NCBI GenBank assembly: GCA_034435435.1
Contig: DAOTXN010000074.1
Coordinates: 1-54,029, forward strand
DNA from: DAOTXN01 sp034435435
GTDB taxonomy: Bacteria; Chloroflexota; Anaerolineae; S140-20
Direction: 5' to 3'
Length of the DNA stretch: 54,029 nt
Shown here piece by piece: positions 27,941 through 36,386 of the stretch. The notes under the pieces were generated by a model. It did no database searches, was not told the origin of the DNA, and saw only the letters and a list, made by a program, of their open reading frames with translations. Position numbers and translations under genes: made by a program. How positions within the stretch are numbered: position 1 is the stretch's first letter; every line of letters begins with the position of its first letter.

Positions 27941-27983
27941 GCAGGTTTCAACTCGTTCGGCTGAGTTCACGGCGAAGCCTGCC
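27940..27983 (+). other. stable bulged hairpin between GT4 and algD
   Basis: A 10-bp stem (27940-27949 with 27974-27983, one G-U pair) stacks on a 5-bp stem (27950-27954 with 27963-27967) enclosing an 8-nt loop, with a 6-nt bulge at 27968-27973. It begins on the last base of the glycosyltransferase stop and lies about 75 nt before the algD-like start. There is no U-tract. It may act as an mRNA-processing, stabilising or attenuation element. Confidence 0.45.
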
Positions 27984-28060
27984 GCCAAGAGCGGCTGTTC
28001 ATTGTGCAACGACGCAGGTAAGCAACCCGCCCGACGAAAGTTATCGAAAAGGAGTGCATC

Positions 28061-29377
28061 ATGCAAGTCAGTATTTTTGGATTAGGTTACGTGGGATCCG
28101 TGTCGGCGGCCTGCCTGGCGGCCCTCGGCCACCAGGTAATCGGTGTGGACGTGAACCCTATGAAAGTGGACATGATCAATGCCGGTCACAGCCCGATCAT
28201 CGAAGCGGAGTTGACCGATCTCATCGCCCAGGGCGTGCAAGCCGGCCGGTTACGGGCCGTGACCACGGCCTCCGAGGCCGTGGCGGCCTCGCAGGTGTCG
28301 TTCATCTGCGTGGGCACGCCCAGCGCCGAGAACGGCAGCTTGGACCTGCGCTACGTGGAACGAGTATGCGCCGAGATTGGGCAGGCGCTGGCAGACAAAC
28401 AGGACTATCACGTCGTCGTGGTGCGCAGCACGATGCTGCCGGGTAGCACCGAAGAATTGGTCATCCCGACCCTGGAACGGGCTGCCAGCCGCAGGGCTGG
28501 GTCAGATTTCGGCGTCTCGTTCAATCCCGAATTTCTGCGTGAGGGGACGGCCGTGCGGGACTTTAACCATCCACCCTATACCATCGTGGGGCAACACGCC
28601 GGGCGTGAGGCCGAGGTCGTCGCCCAATTGTATATCGGCATTCAGGCCCCACTGCTTGTCGTTCCGCTCAAAGTGGCCGAAATGGTCAAATACACCAACA
28701 ACGCTTTTCACGCCCTCAAGGTCGTCTTTGCCAACGAAATGGGCAACATCTGTAAACAACAAGGCATAGACAGCCATCAGGTGATGGACATCTTTTGTAT
28801 GGACGACAAGTTGAACCTGTCGCCCTATTATCTCAAGCCGGGTTTTGCGTTTGGCGGCTCGTGCTTGCCCAAGGACCTGCGCGCTTTGCTGTATCACGCC
28901 CACCGCTTGGACCAGAGCGTGCCGGTGTTGGAGGCCATTTTGCCCAGCAACGAGCTCCAGGTTAAAAAGGGTTTCGATCTGGTCAAGCAGACCGGGCGCA
29001 AAAAGATCGGTATGCTCGGTTTCAGCTTCAAGGCCGGCACGGACGACCTGCGCGAAAGTCCCCTGGTCGAGCTGATCGAGACGCTGATTGGCAAAGGCTA
29101 TCAGGTCCGGGTATACGACGAGAACGTCTCGCTGGCCCGCCTGCACGGCGCCAACCGGGCCTACATCGAGCGGGAAATCCCCCACATCGCTTCACTGATG
29201 TGCAGCTCGATGCAAGAGGTGCTGGCCGAGAGCGAGGTAATGATCATTGGCAACAAATCGCCCGAGTTTGCTCAGGCGCTTGGGCAGTTGCGCCCCGATC
29301 AGGTAGTGATCGACCTGGTGCGCATCTCTAAAGAAATTAGCTTGTTGGACGAAAAATATATAGGTGTATGTTGGTAG
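28061..29377 (+). CDS. algD: GDP-mannose 6-dehydrogenase (AlgD-type nucleotide-sugar dehydrogenase)
   Basis: A 438-aa UDP-glucose/GDP-mannose dehydrogenase family enzyme that oxidises the C6 hydroxyl to a carboxylate using two NAD+, giving a nucleotide-uronate. The N-terminus 'SIFGLGYVGSVSAACLAALG' is the Rossmann motif. 'NAGHSPIIEAELTDLI' and 'FNPEFLREGTAVRDF' match AlgD more than Ugd. The catalytic Cys in 'FGGSCLPKDLRAL' is residue 268, the same number as in Pseudomonas AlgD. AAAAGGA precedes the ATG. It sits between two paralogous GT4 genes, indicating that a uronic acid is transferred into the glycan. UDP-glucose as substrate cannot be fully excluded. Confidence 0.85.
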   Translation: MQVSIFGLGYVGSVSAACLAALGHQVIGVDVNPMKVDMINAGHSPIIEAELTDLIAQGVQAGRLRAVTTASEAVAASQVSFICVGTPSAENGSLDLRYVERVCAEIGQALADKQDYHVVVVRSTMLPGSTEELVIPTLERAASRRAGSDFGVSFNPEFLREGTAVRDFNHPPYTIVGQHAGREAEVVAQLYIGIQAPLLVVPLKVAEMVKYTNNAFHALKVVFANEMGNICKQQGIDSHQVMDIFCMDDKLNLSPYYLKPGFAFGGSCLPKDLRALLYHAHRLDQSVPVLEAILPSNELQVKKGFDLVKQTGRKKIGMLGFSFKAGTDDLRESPLVELIETLIGKGYQVRVYDENVSLARLHGANRAYIEREIPHIASLMCSSMQEVLAESEVMIIGNKSPEFAQALGQLRPDQVVIDLVRISKEISLLDEKYIGVCW

Positions 29378-29391
29378 GAGTTTAGCACATC

Positions 29392-30597
29392 GTGACCCCT
29401 AGAGCAAAGCGTCATTGTATGGTCGTACATGCGTTTTATCCGCTGGCAGAAACTCGCGTCCAACGGCAGGCCGAGGCCCTTGTAGAGCGGGGTTTCGAGG
29501 TCGATGTGATCTGCCTGCGCCTGCCCAAAGAGTCAGATTTTGAAGTGGTGCGCGGGGTCAATGTTTACCGCTTGCCTGTGCAGACCGTGAACGTTAAACG
29601 AGGTGTGGGCAATCAACTGTGGGAATATCTGCGCTTTTTTGTGCGGGCGACCGTCAAACTTGCGCGCTTGCATCGCTCAAAGCGTTATGCCGTGATTCAA
29701 GTGCATAACCTGCCCGACTTTTTGGTATTTTGTGCGCTGCTGCCCCGCATGAGCGGCACACCCGTCATCCTCGATATTCACGATGTGATGCCCGAGCTGT
29801 TCGCCGACCGCAGCGGACGCTCGCTCGATAGTGGAGTGGTTAGAGCGGTCAAGCTGGAAGAGCGGCTATCGTGTCGCTTTGCCAGCCACGTCATCACCGT
29901 CACCGAACTATGGCGACAGGTGCTCGTCGGGCGGGGTCTGCGCCCGGAAAAGAGCAGCGTGGTCATGAACGTGGCCGACGCGAGTCTGTTTCACCCAGGT
30001 GTGCGCCAGGAAGCGTTGGCTCGACGGCAGAACGACACTTGCTTTCGCCTGATCTACCACGGCGTGCAAACCTACCGCCACGGTCTGGACACCCTGCTCA
30101 AGGCCGTGGCTCAGGTGCGCTCGCAAATCCCAAACGTTCATCTGACGCTGCACGGTGAAGGGGAGGCCCACGATGATCTGGTGCGTCTGGCCGACACACT
30201 CGGACTGACCGACTGTGTGCATTTCAGCCAGCGTTATGTGCCTGTGGCCCAGTTGCCCGCGTTGATCGCTCAAGCCGACGTGGGAGTAGTGCCTTACCGC
30301 CGCGACATCTTTACCGACGGTATCTTGCCGACCAAGCTGATGGAATATCTGGCCCTGACAATGCCCGTGATTGCTTCACGCACGCCAGCCATCGAAGCCT
30401 ATTGCGATGATAACACAGTCGAGTTTTGCCAGGCCGACGACGTGGATGATCTGGCGCGCTGCATTCAACAAGTGTACGCGGACGACCAGCGCCGCGCACA
30501 GTTGGTGCAGGGCGCCCAGACCTTCCGCCAGCGCTACAACTGGACGCAGATTAGCGCCAACTATGTGGCGTTGGTGGAGCGTCTGGGTCAAGGTTGA
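29392..30597 (+). CDS. GT4-family glycosyltransferase (paralogue B)
   Basis: A 401-aa GT-B glycosyltransferase, closely related to the protein encoded at 26732: 'HCMVVHAFYPLAETRVQRQA', 'VHNLPDFLVFCALLP', 'VILDIHDVMPELF', 'SSVVMNVADASLF' and 'VPYRRDIFTDGILPTKLMEY'. The GTG start at 29392 has TAGGAG 11 nt upstream overlapping the algD stop. With its paralogue it flanks algD, so one or both may use the GDP-uronate made there (inference). The C-terminal segment ends in the family-typical 'FRQRYNWTQISANYVALVER'. Confidence 0.87.
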   Translation: MTPRAKRHCMVVHAFYPLAETRVQRQAEALVERGFEVDVICLRLPKESDFEVVRGVNVYRLPVQTVNVKRGVGNQLWEYLRFFVRATVKLARLHRSKRYAVIQVHNLPDFLVFCALLPRMSGTPVILDIHDVMPELFADRSGRSLDSGVVRAVKLEERLSCRFASHVITVTELWRQVLVGRGLRPEKSSVVMNVADASLFHPGVRQEALARRQNDTCFRLIYHGVQTYRHGLDTLLKAVAQVRSQIPNVHLTLHGEGEAHDDLVRLADTLGLTDCVHFSQRYVPVAQLPALIAQADVGVVPYRRDIFTDGILPTKLMEYLALTMPVIASRTPAIEAYCDDNTVEFCQADDVDDLARCIQQVYADDQRRAQLVQGAQTFRQRYNWTQISANYVALVERLGQG

Positions 30598-30642
30598 CAG
30601 ACAAGCCGGTAGCAGGGGGATCACAGGGAAATAGCACATCAA

Positions 30643-31674
30643 ATGACTATGCATCTGGTCCGAGAGTTAGATGGGCGTTTCTGGCGCAGGTTTGTCGAGG
30701 AGCAGCCTCGAGGCAACGTCTTTCACACTCCCGAGATGTTCCAAGCCTTCGCCCACACCAAAGGGTACCGGCCTGAGCTTTGGGCCGTGGTGGACGATGC
30801 TTCGCGCCCTCTGGCGCTCATGATCCCGGTCGAGATCACTCTGTTGGGCGGGCCGCTGCACTGGGTGACCACCCGCGCTGTGGCCCATGGCAGCGTGCTG
30901 TGCGCACCTGGAGAAGTGGGCCAACAGGCCCTGAGCCTGCTGTTGCAGGCCTATAAACGAGGGGTCGGAAAAAATGTCTTGTTTACCGAGCTGCGCAATC
31001 TTGCAGACATGAGTGATCTGCACCCGCTGCTGAATGCGAGCGGGTTTCTTTTTGAGGAGCACATGGATTTCCTGATCGATCTGAGTCAGACGCCGGCTCA
31101 GGTCCTGCAAAGTATCGGCCCGCGCACGCGAAAAAAGATCCGCAGAGGTCTGCGCGACGGCGTCGTGCGGGTCTCGGCCGTGGCCGAGCGGGGCGATCTG
31201 GGGAGGTGGTACGAAATCCTGGATAGGACCTATCGCCGCGCCCAAGTCCCCCTGGTCGATCGGTCGCTGTTCGAAGCCGCGTTTGATCACCTGGCTCCGA
31301 AGAACATGGCCCGTTTTTTACTCGCCGAAATCAATGGCCGGCCGGCCGCCTGTTCTTTGGAACTGCCTTACAAAACCACCATCTATGGTTGGTATGGCGG
31401 CTCTGACCGCCAGTTCAGCAAATTCTACCCCAACGAAATGCTCAATTGGCACATTATGGAATGGGGAATCCAAAACGGCTACACCGTCTATGACTTTGGG
31501 GGCGCCGGCAAGCCCGACGAAGAGTATGGCGTGCGCGATTTTAAGGCCAAGTTTGGCGGCCAGTTAGTCCATTGGGGACGATATGTGTGCGTGCATGCCC
31601 CGCTCCGCTTAAAATTGAGCAAGCTGGCTTTCAATCTCTACCAACGCCTTTTGGCAGGCAAAGCGGAACGATGA
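30643..31674 (+). CDS. FemAB/GNAT-fold aminoacyl or acyl transferase, copy 2
   Basis: A 343-aa paralogue of the protein at 25716, with matching blocks in the same order: 'GNVFHTPEMFQAFAHTKG', 'FLFEEHMDFLIDLSQTP', 'RTRKKIRRGLRDGV', 'YGWYGGSDRQFSKFYPNEM' and 'YDFGGAGKPDEEYGVRDFK'. ATG at 30643 is used here; an ATG at 30649 is the alternative. It overlaps the aminotransferase gene (ATGA), indicating coupled expression. A role in adding an aminoacyl or other acyl group to an amino sugar is inferred from the family and from the neighbouring deacetylase and aminotransferase genes. Confidence 0.82.
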   Translation: MTMHLVRELDGRFWRRFVEEQPRGNVFHTPEMFQAFAHTKGYRPELWAVVDDASRPLALMIPVEITLLGGPLHWVTTRAVAHGSVLCAPGEVGQQALSLLLQAYKRGVGKNVLFTELRNLADMSDLHPLLNASGFLFEEHMDFLIDLSQTPAQVLQSIGPRTRKKIRRGLRDGVVRVSAVAERGDLGRWYEILDRTYRRAQVPLVDRSLFEAAFDHLAPKNMARFLLAEINGRPAACSLELPYKTTIYGWYGGSDRQFSKFYPNEMLNWHIMEWGIQNGYTVYDFGGAGKPDEEYGVRDFKAKFGGQLVHWGRYVCVHAPLRLKLSKLAFNLYQRLLAGKAER

Positions 31675-32879
31675 TTCCATTCTACCGTCCTTACTTTAAT
31701 CATGCCGAACTGCTCGCGGCGCTGCGCCCCAGTGGGGGCCGGGAGACGTTCGAGTCGGCTGTGGCGACCCGGTTAGGCGCCCGGTATGGAGTGGCTTTTG
31801 CCTACGCCCGCTCTGGCCTGGTCGCCGCGCTCAGAGTCCTGGGGATCAGCCAGGCCGAGATCGTGTTGCCGGCCTTTACCTGTGTCGTCATGGCCCAAGC
31901 CGTGCTGGCCTCTGGCAACACGCCCGTGTTTGTAGACATTGACCTGGCCGATTACAACATGGACCTGAACTGCCTGCGCCAAGCACTCACATCCCGCACC
32001 CGGGCCGTCATCGTGACCCACATGTACGGCTATCCCGCCGACGTAGAGGCCGTGCGCACCCTGGTCGGCGACGAGCGGGTGCTGATCATTGAGGACCGCG
32101 CCCAAAAACTGCTGCGTTCGCCCGGCCAGATCCTGCCCTTTAGCGGCGACGTCGGGCTGTGTAGTTTTGGGATCAACAAAGAGCTGTGTACGGTTCAGGG
32201 CGGGGTCGTGGTGACCAACTCACTGGCGCTGTACGAAAAGCTTCGAGTCTATCGGGACGCAGAAATGAACCGGCGCTCGGCCGCTGTGTGGGCCAAACGC
32301 TGGTTGCGCCTGATCGCCAATTACGTGGTTTTTAACAAGCCGGTCTATGGCTGGTTGCACCGGACCGGCGCGGTCGGTCTGAGCCACCGCCTGACCGCAG
32401 AGAGCGCATTCAAGGCAGACAAGTTGATAAGCGATCATGCTACGGCTTTGATGGATTTTCAGGGGCGCATAGGGCTGGCCCAATTGGCAAAACTGGACAC
32501 AGCGACGAGCCGCCGCCGCGCCCTGGCCGAGCTGTACGCCCGCGAGCTGCGCGACGTTCTGGGACTCGTCTTGCCTCCTCTTACGGCGGAGGCCAGCTAT
32601 GCCTACTTTACCCTGCGTGTACCGCAACGTGATGCGCTCCACTTTCGACAGCGTATGCTGGAAAAGAGCGTGGCCGTGGACGAGACCTACGAATATGCCT
32701 TGCCCACGTTGAAACCCTACCGCGCCTACGTCCACGCGACTTACCCGCACGCGGTCGAGGCGGCCCAACAGGTGATCAACCTGCCCATCTATCCTCAACT
32801 CGGCCTGAGCGACGCCCAATACATCGCCCGCAGCGTGCGAGACGTCCTCGAAGGCCGCCGCCCGGAGTTCAGCGCATGA
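31671..32879 (+). CDS. DegT/DnrJ/EryC1/StrS-family aminotransferase
   Basis: A 402-aa PLP enzyme that probably converts a nucleotide-keto-sugar to an amino sugar. The start ATG at 31671 is fixed by an ATGA overlap with copy 2 of the FemAB-type genes; the longer open frame is not needed. Features: 'VLPAFTCVVMAQAVLASG', 'VIVTHMYGYPADVEAV', 'LIIEDRAQKL' (Asp for PLP N1) and the Schiff-base Lys170 in 'SFGINKELCTVQGG'. The 'EDRAQ' form replaces the usual 'EDCAQ/EDAAQ'. No dehydratase or epimerase gene is present, so the keto-sugar source must lie elsewhere. It ends in an ATGA overlap with the next FemAB gene. Confidence 0.85.
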   Translation: MIPFYRPYFNHAELLAALRPSGGRETFESAVATRLGARYGVAFAYARSGLVAALRVLGISQAEIVLPAFTCVVMAQAVLASGNTPVFVDIDLADYNMDLNCLRQALTSRTRAVIVTHMYGYPADVEAVRTLVGDERVLIIEDRAQKLLRSPGQILPFSGDVGLCSFGINKELCTVQGGVVVTNSLALYEKLRVYRDAEMNRRSAAVWAKRWLRLIANYVVFNKPVYGWLHRTGAVGLSHRLTAESAFKADKLISDHATALMDFQGRIGLAQLAKLDTATSRRRALAELYARELRDVLGLVLPPLTAEASYAYFTLRVPQRDALHFRQRMLEKSVAVDETYEYALPTLKPYRAYVHATYPHAVEAAQQVINLPIYPQLGLSDAQYIARSVRDVLEGRRPEFSA

Positions 32880-34000
32880 CCCCCGGCGAGCACGTGATCT
32901 GGCTGTCTGGCTCGGCCCAGCGCGAGCGGTGGAATCATTTTGTGTCCACCTCGCCGTGGGGCCACCTGATGCAGGCGTGGGAGTGGGGAGAATTCAAAGC
33001 TGCTCTCGGCTGGCAGGTGGAACGAGTCGCTCTGGAACGCAACGGGCAGATCGTCGCCGGGGCCCAGGTGTTGTTGCGGCGTTTGCCCCTGCTGCCGCTG
33101 ACCATCGCCTACGTCCCCAAAGGTCCACTGGTCGATCTGGCCGATGCCCTGGCCGCTGCCGCGCTCTTTGCAGCCGTCCACCAGGTCGCCCGTCGTCGGC
33201 GCGCCCTGTTTACGCGCATCGAGCCGAACGCGCTGGATGACAAACAGGTGCATGCCGTGCTGCGACGCTGCGGTTTCCGGCCCACTGCCCAAACCAACCA
33301 GCCCCGCAGCAGCATCGTGATTGATCTTTCGGTCGGCGAGGCGGCATTGTTGGCGAATTTGAGCCGCACCACCCGCAAGCTGATCCGCCGGGCCGCCCGT
33401 CACGGTGTGGAAATCGTCCAGGGGGGTGCAGATGACCTGGGCGACTTTTTTGCTATGATCTCCACAACCTCGGAGCTCAAAGGCTTCCCGGTGCACGACG
33501 AGCAATTCTACAAACAAGCGTGGCAGACCTTTCATGCGCGAGACGCGGTCCAATTGCTGCTGGCGAAACACGCGGGCCGGGTCGTGGCAGCCAAGATGAT
33601 CTGCGTCTTTGGCGACCGGAGCATGCATCTGTGGGGCGGCACTTCTGACGCGGCGCGTGAGCTGCACGCCAGTTATCTCTTGCAGTGGGAGGCCATCAAG
33701 TGGGCCATGGCGCGGGGCTGCCGTACTTGCGACCTGTGGGGTATTCCCGACGAGGCCGGCGCTTTGCTGCGGGCCGGACAAGCGCTCCCCAACCGCCAGG
33801 ACGGTCTGTGGGGAGTGTACACGTTCAAGCGTGGGTTTGGCGGCCAGGTCGAATATTACGTAGGGGCCTACGACTATCCGTACTGGCGTCTGCTCTACCG
33901 CCTGGGGCTGCAGCTCCTGTTGCGCGGCCGCTCCAGCGATACCCTGTCTCGCTGGCTGGAACAGCTCACAGGCAGTCGCTCTGCCAGAGGCCACCCATGA
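32876..34000 (+). CDS. FemA/FemB-type peptidyl- or aminoacyltransferase, copy 3
   Basis: A 374-aa member of the FemAB group, different from copies 1 and 2 and closer to lipid II:glycine transferases: 'SPWGHLMQAWEWGEFKAALG' at the N-terminus, 'TIAYVPKGPLVDL', 'SRTTRKLIRRAARHGVEI', 'HASYLLQWEAIKWAMARGC' and 'VYTFKRGFGGQVEYYVGAYD'. FemAB proteins transfer amino acids from aminoacyl-tRNA to an amino group on a lipid-linked sugar-peptide. It is ATGA-coupled on both sides, to the aminotransferase and the sulfotransferase genes. The acceptor could be the glycan's free amine rather than peptidoglycan (inference). Confidence 0.83.
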   Translation: MTPGEHVIWLSGSAQRERWNHFVSTSPWGHLMQAWEWGEFKAALGWQVERVALERNGQIVAGAQVLLRRLPLLPLTIAYVPKGPLVDLADALAAAALFAAVHQVARRRRALFTRIEPNALDDKQVHAVLRRCGFRPTAQTNQPRSSIVIDLSVGEAALLANLSRTTRKLIRRAARHGVEIVQGGADDLGDFFAMISTTSELKGFPVHDEQFYKQAWQTFHARDAVQLLLAKHAGRVVAAKMICVFGDRSMHLWGGTSDAARELHASYLLQWEAIKWAMARGCRTCDLWGIPDEAGALLRAGQALPNRQDGLWGVYTFKRGFGGQVEYYVGAYDYPYWRLLYRLGLQLLLRGRSSDTLSRWLEQLTGSRSARGHP

Positions 34001-35028
34001 CCGAAGCCGAATGGACGATGGAAGTGAAAAGCCGGCGGCTCAAAAGGGCGCTGACCCCCCCGGCCCTGTTGGCGCTAAAAGCCCTGAGCCGCCTGGAAAG
34101 CCGGATCTGGGCCGGCGTGCGACTGCGTTTTAGCCCGGTCTTTATCGTCGCCCCTCCCCGCGCGGGCACTACCGTGTTGTACCAGGTGATGACCGGCCAC
34201 CTGTCTACTTCGTATTTTACCAACCTGGCCATGCGGCTGCACATCCAGGACGCCGTGGTGTTGCCCATCTTTGGGGCGTTACTGACCAGATGGCTCAGAC
34301 CCAACCAGAACGCCGCTTTTGATAGCTACTACGGGGCCACCAAAGGTCTGGACGGTCCCCACGAAGGCCACTGGGTGTGGAACCAATACTTTCCCGAAGA
34401 ACCGCATTACATCCCGGACGGCTATCTTGGGGAGCGGGCGCGGCAAGGTCTCTATCGGGCAGTAGCAGGCACCGAGCGCGTGTTCGACCGGCCCTTTGTC
34501 GGCAAACACATCCGCAACAGCGTGCGCATCCGGGCCTTTGCCGAGGTTTTCCCGACGGCCTTGTTCATCCAATGCGTCCGCGACCCGCTCGACGTGGCCC
34601 AATCCATCTGGACCGCCCGCACCCGCGACTTTCCCTTTACCGAGCGCCAGGTTCCCGACCCCGCCCGGTGGTGGTTTTCGGTCAAACCCAGGGAATACGA
34701 GGCGATCCGGCACAAGAGCCTGGTGGAGCAGGTTTGTGAGCAGGTGTATTACGTCGAGCAGAACATCGCCCAGGATCGAGAGGCAGTGGGCGCGGACCGT
34801 TTCCTGATCATCAGCTATCGGGACTTGTGCCTGGCCCCCCAGCAAGAGATCGAGCGCGTCGTCGAATTTATGAACGCCCACGCCGCCCCCACGCGCATCC
34901 TGCGACCCATCCCAGCCTCTTTTCCCTACTCGACCGGTCGCAAGATCGACCCGGCCGACTATGAAGCGTTGGCCGACTATATCGGTCAATTGTACCCAAA
35001 CCCTGATTGGGGTCTCACAGGAGTATGA
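33997..35028 (+). CDS. sulfotransferase family protein
   Basis: A 343-aa cytoplasmic sulfotransferase; ATG at 33997 is set by the ATGA overlap with the previous gene. The 5'-phosphosulfate loop is 'IVAPPRAGTTVLYQVM' near residue 50, and the 3'-phosphate-binding region is 'FIQCVRDPLDVAQSIW' near residue 190. It would move sulfate from PAPS to a hydroxyl or amine, here most simply on the glycan or its lipid-linked precursor. N-sulfation of a deacetylated amino sugar would parallel heparan-type modification (inference). PAPS synthesis genes are not in the window. Confidence 0.83.
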   Translation: MTEAEWTMEVKSRRLKRALTPPALLALKALSRLESRIWAGVRLRFSPVFIVAPPRAGTTVLYQVMTGHLSTSYFTNLAMRLHIQDAVVLPIFGALLTRWLRPNQNAAFDSYYGATKGLDGPHEGHWVWNQYFPEEPHYIPDGYLGERARQGLYRAVAGTERVFDRPFVGKHIRNSVRIRAFAEVFPTALFIQCVRDPLDVAQSIWTARTRDFPFTERQVPDPARWWFSVKPREYEAIRHKSLVEQVCEQVYYVEQNIAQDREAVGADRFLIISYRDLCLAPQQEIERVVEFMNAHAAPTRILRPIPASFPYSTGRKIDPADYEALADYIGQLYPNPDWGLTGV

Positions 35029-35030
35029 CT

Positions 35031-36374
35031 ATGGCACCCATACGTCAACGCATCGCGCGTCGCTTTTACGCCGCCGGCAAATCCGACGTGCTGAAATTCC
35101 TGGCCGAGCTTGATCACATGCAGTGGCTCAGCCAGGGCGAGTTGCTCGACCGGCAGCGCCAACACCTGCGCCGGCTATTGGAATACGCCAACATCTACAT
35201 TCCCTACTATCGAGACCTGTTCAGGCAGATAGACTTTCACCCGGCCGATTTCGCCGCCGACCCGGCCGTTTTTTCCCAGTTGCCGCTGCTGACCAAAGAC
35301 CTGGTGCGCCAAAACTTTGAGCGCCTTATCACCACCGAGGAGAGCAAGCGCCGCACACTGATCCGCCACAAGACAGGCGGAACGACCGGCGAGCCGTTGT
35401 GGCTGATGCAGGAACCGGCCTACCGCGATTACAACACCGCTCACGTCTACCACAAGATGACCTGGTCGGGCTGGCAAGTGGGCCAGCCCCAGGCCTGGCT
35501 ATGGGGGCACGCAGTGGTGGGGGCCGCCGCCAGCCCCTCGCTCGCGGCCCGCGCCAAAGATTGGCTGGCGAATCGCATCGAATCTAATGCGTTTCACATC
35601 TCCCAAGAGAGCCTGGAACACTTGACCCGCCGCCTTGAAAAGCAACCGGGCGCTGTGCTGTGGAGCTACGTCTCGACCATGGTTCGCTTAGCCGAGTTTT
35701 TACGCGAGCGCGGCCATCGCCTCCAGTTGCATGCCGCCTACACCGCCGCCGAACCGCTGTATGCTCCCCAACGCCAATTCATCGAGGAGACGCTGGGCTG
35801 TCGCGTGTTTGATAACTATTCCTGTGTCGAGATCGGTTCCATCGCCTGCGAGTGCGAGCGGCACGATGGGCTACACATGACCACTCGCAACTGCTACGTC
35901 GAGGTGCTGCGCGACGGCCAACCTGTCCCCCCCGGTCAGGAAGGCGAATTTGTGCTGACTACCCTCACTAATCTGGGCTTCCCGCTCATTCGCTACCGCC
36001 TCGAAGACTGGGGCAGCAAGAGCACCCGGCAGTGCGACTGCGGACGCGGGTTGCCGATGCTGAAAATCGTCGAGGGGCGCATTATCGACCACTTGAAGGC
36101 GCAAGACGGTCGGCTGGTGTTCGGCGCGTTTCTTATCCCTATGATACCGCCTCTGGGGCCCATCAAGCAATATCAGATCATTCAAGAGTCACCGAGCCTG
36201 CTGGTGATCCGCGTGATCGCCGCGGGGCCGATCAACCAGGAAAAGTTTCAAGAGATTCAACAAGCGGTCAAAAAGGTGCTGGGGGAGAACGTGCAGGCCC
36301 AACTCGAATTCGTGGACAGCCTGCCCACTACCCCCACCGGGAAACACCGCTACACCATCTCAAAAGTTGGCTAG
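35031..36374 (+). CDS. CapK/PaaK-type AMP-forming ligase, copy 1
   Basis: A 447-aa phenylacetate-CoA-ligase-like protein of the CapK group. ATG at 35031 is preferred because CAGGAG lies 7 nt upstream; the ATG at 35025 leaves almost no spacing. Motifs: 'RHKTGGTTGEPLWL' (P-loop), 'DNYSCVEIGSIACECERHDG', 'FPLIRYRLEDWG', 'CDCGRGLPMLKIVEGRI' and a C-terminal 'TPTGKHRYTISKVG' with the adenylation Lys. Such proteins adenylate a carboxylate. In capsule loci their product is poorly defined. With FemAB neighbours it may activate an amino or hydroxy acid for attachment to the glycan (inference). Immediately followed by a paralogue. Confidence 0.82.
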   Translation: MAPIRQRIARRFYAAGKSDVLKFLAELDHMQWLSQGELLDRQRQHLRRLLEYANIYIPYYRDLFRQIDFHPADFAADPAVFSQLPLLTKDLVRQNFERLITTEESKRRTLIRHKTGGTTGEPLWLMQEPAYRDYNTAHVYHKMTWSGWQVGQPQAWLWGHAVVGAAASPSLAARAKDWLANRIESNAFHISQESLEHLTRRLEKQPGAVLWSYVSTMVRLAEFLRERGHRLQLHAAYTAAEPLYAPQRQFIEETLGCRVFDNYSCVEIGSIACECERHDGLHMTTRNCYVEVLRDGQPVPPGQEGEFVLTTLTNLGFPLIRYRLEDWGSKSTRQCDCGRGLPMLKIVEGRIIDHLKAQDGRLVFGAFLIPMIPPLGPIKQYQIIQESPSLLVIRVIAAGPINQEKFQEIQQAVKKVLGENVQAQLEFVDSLPTTPTGKHRYTISKVG

Positions 36375-36386
36375 ATGGGAGGCGAA

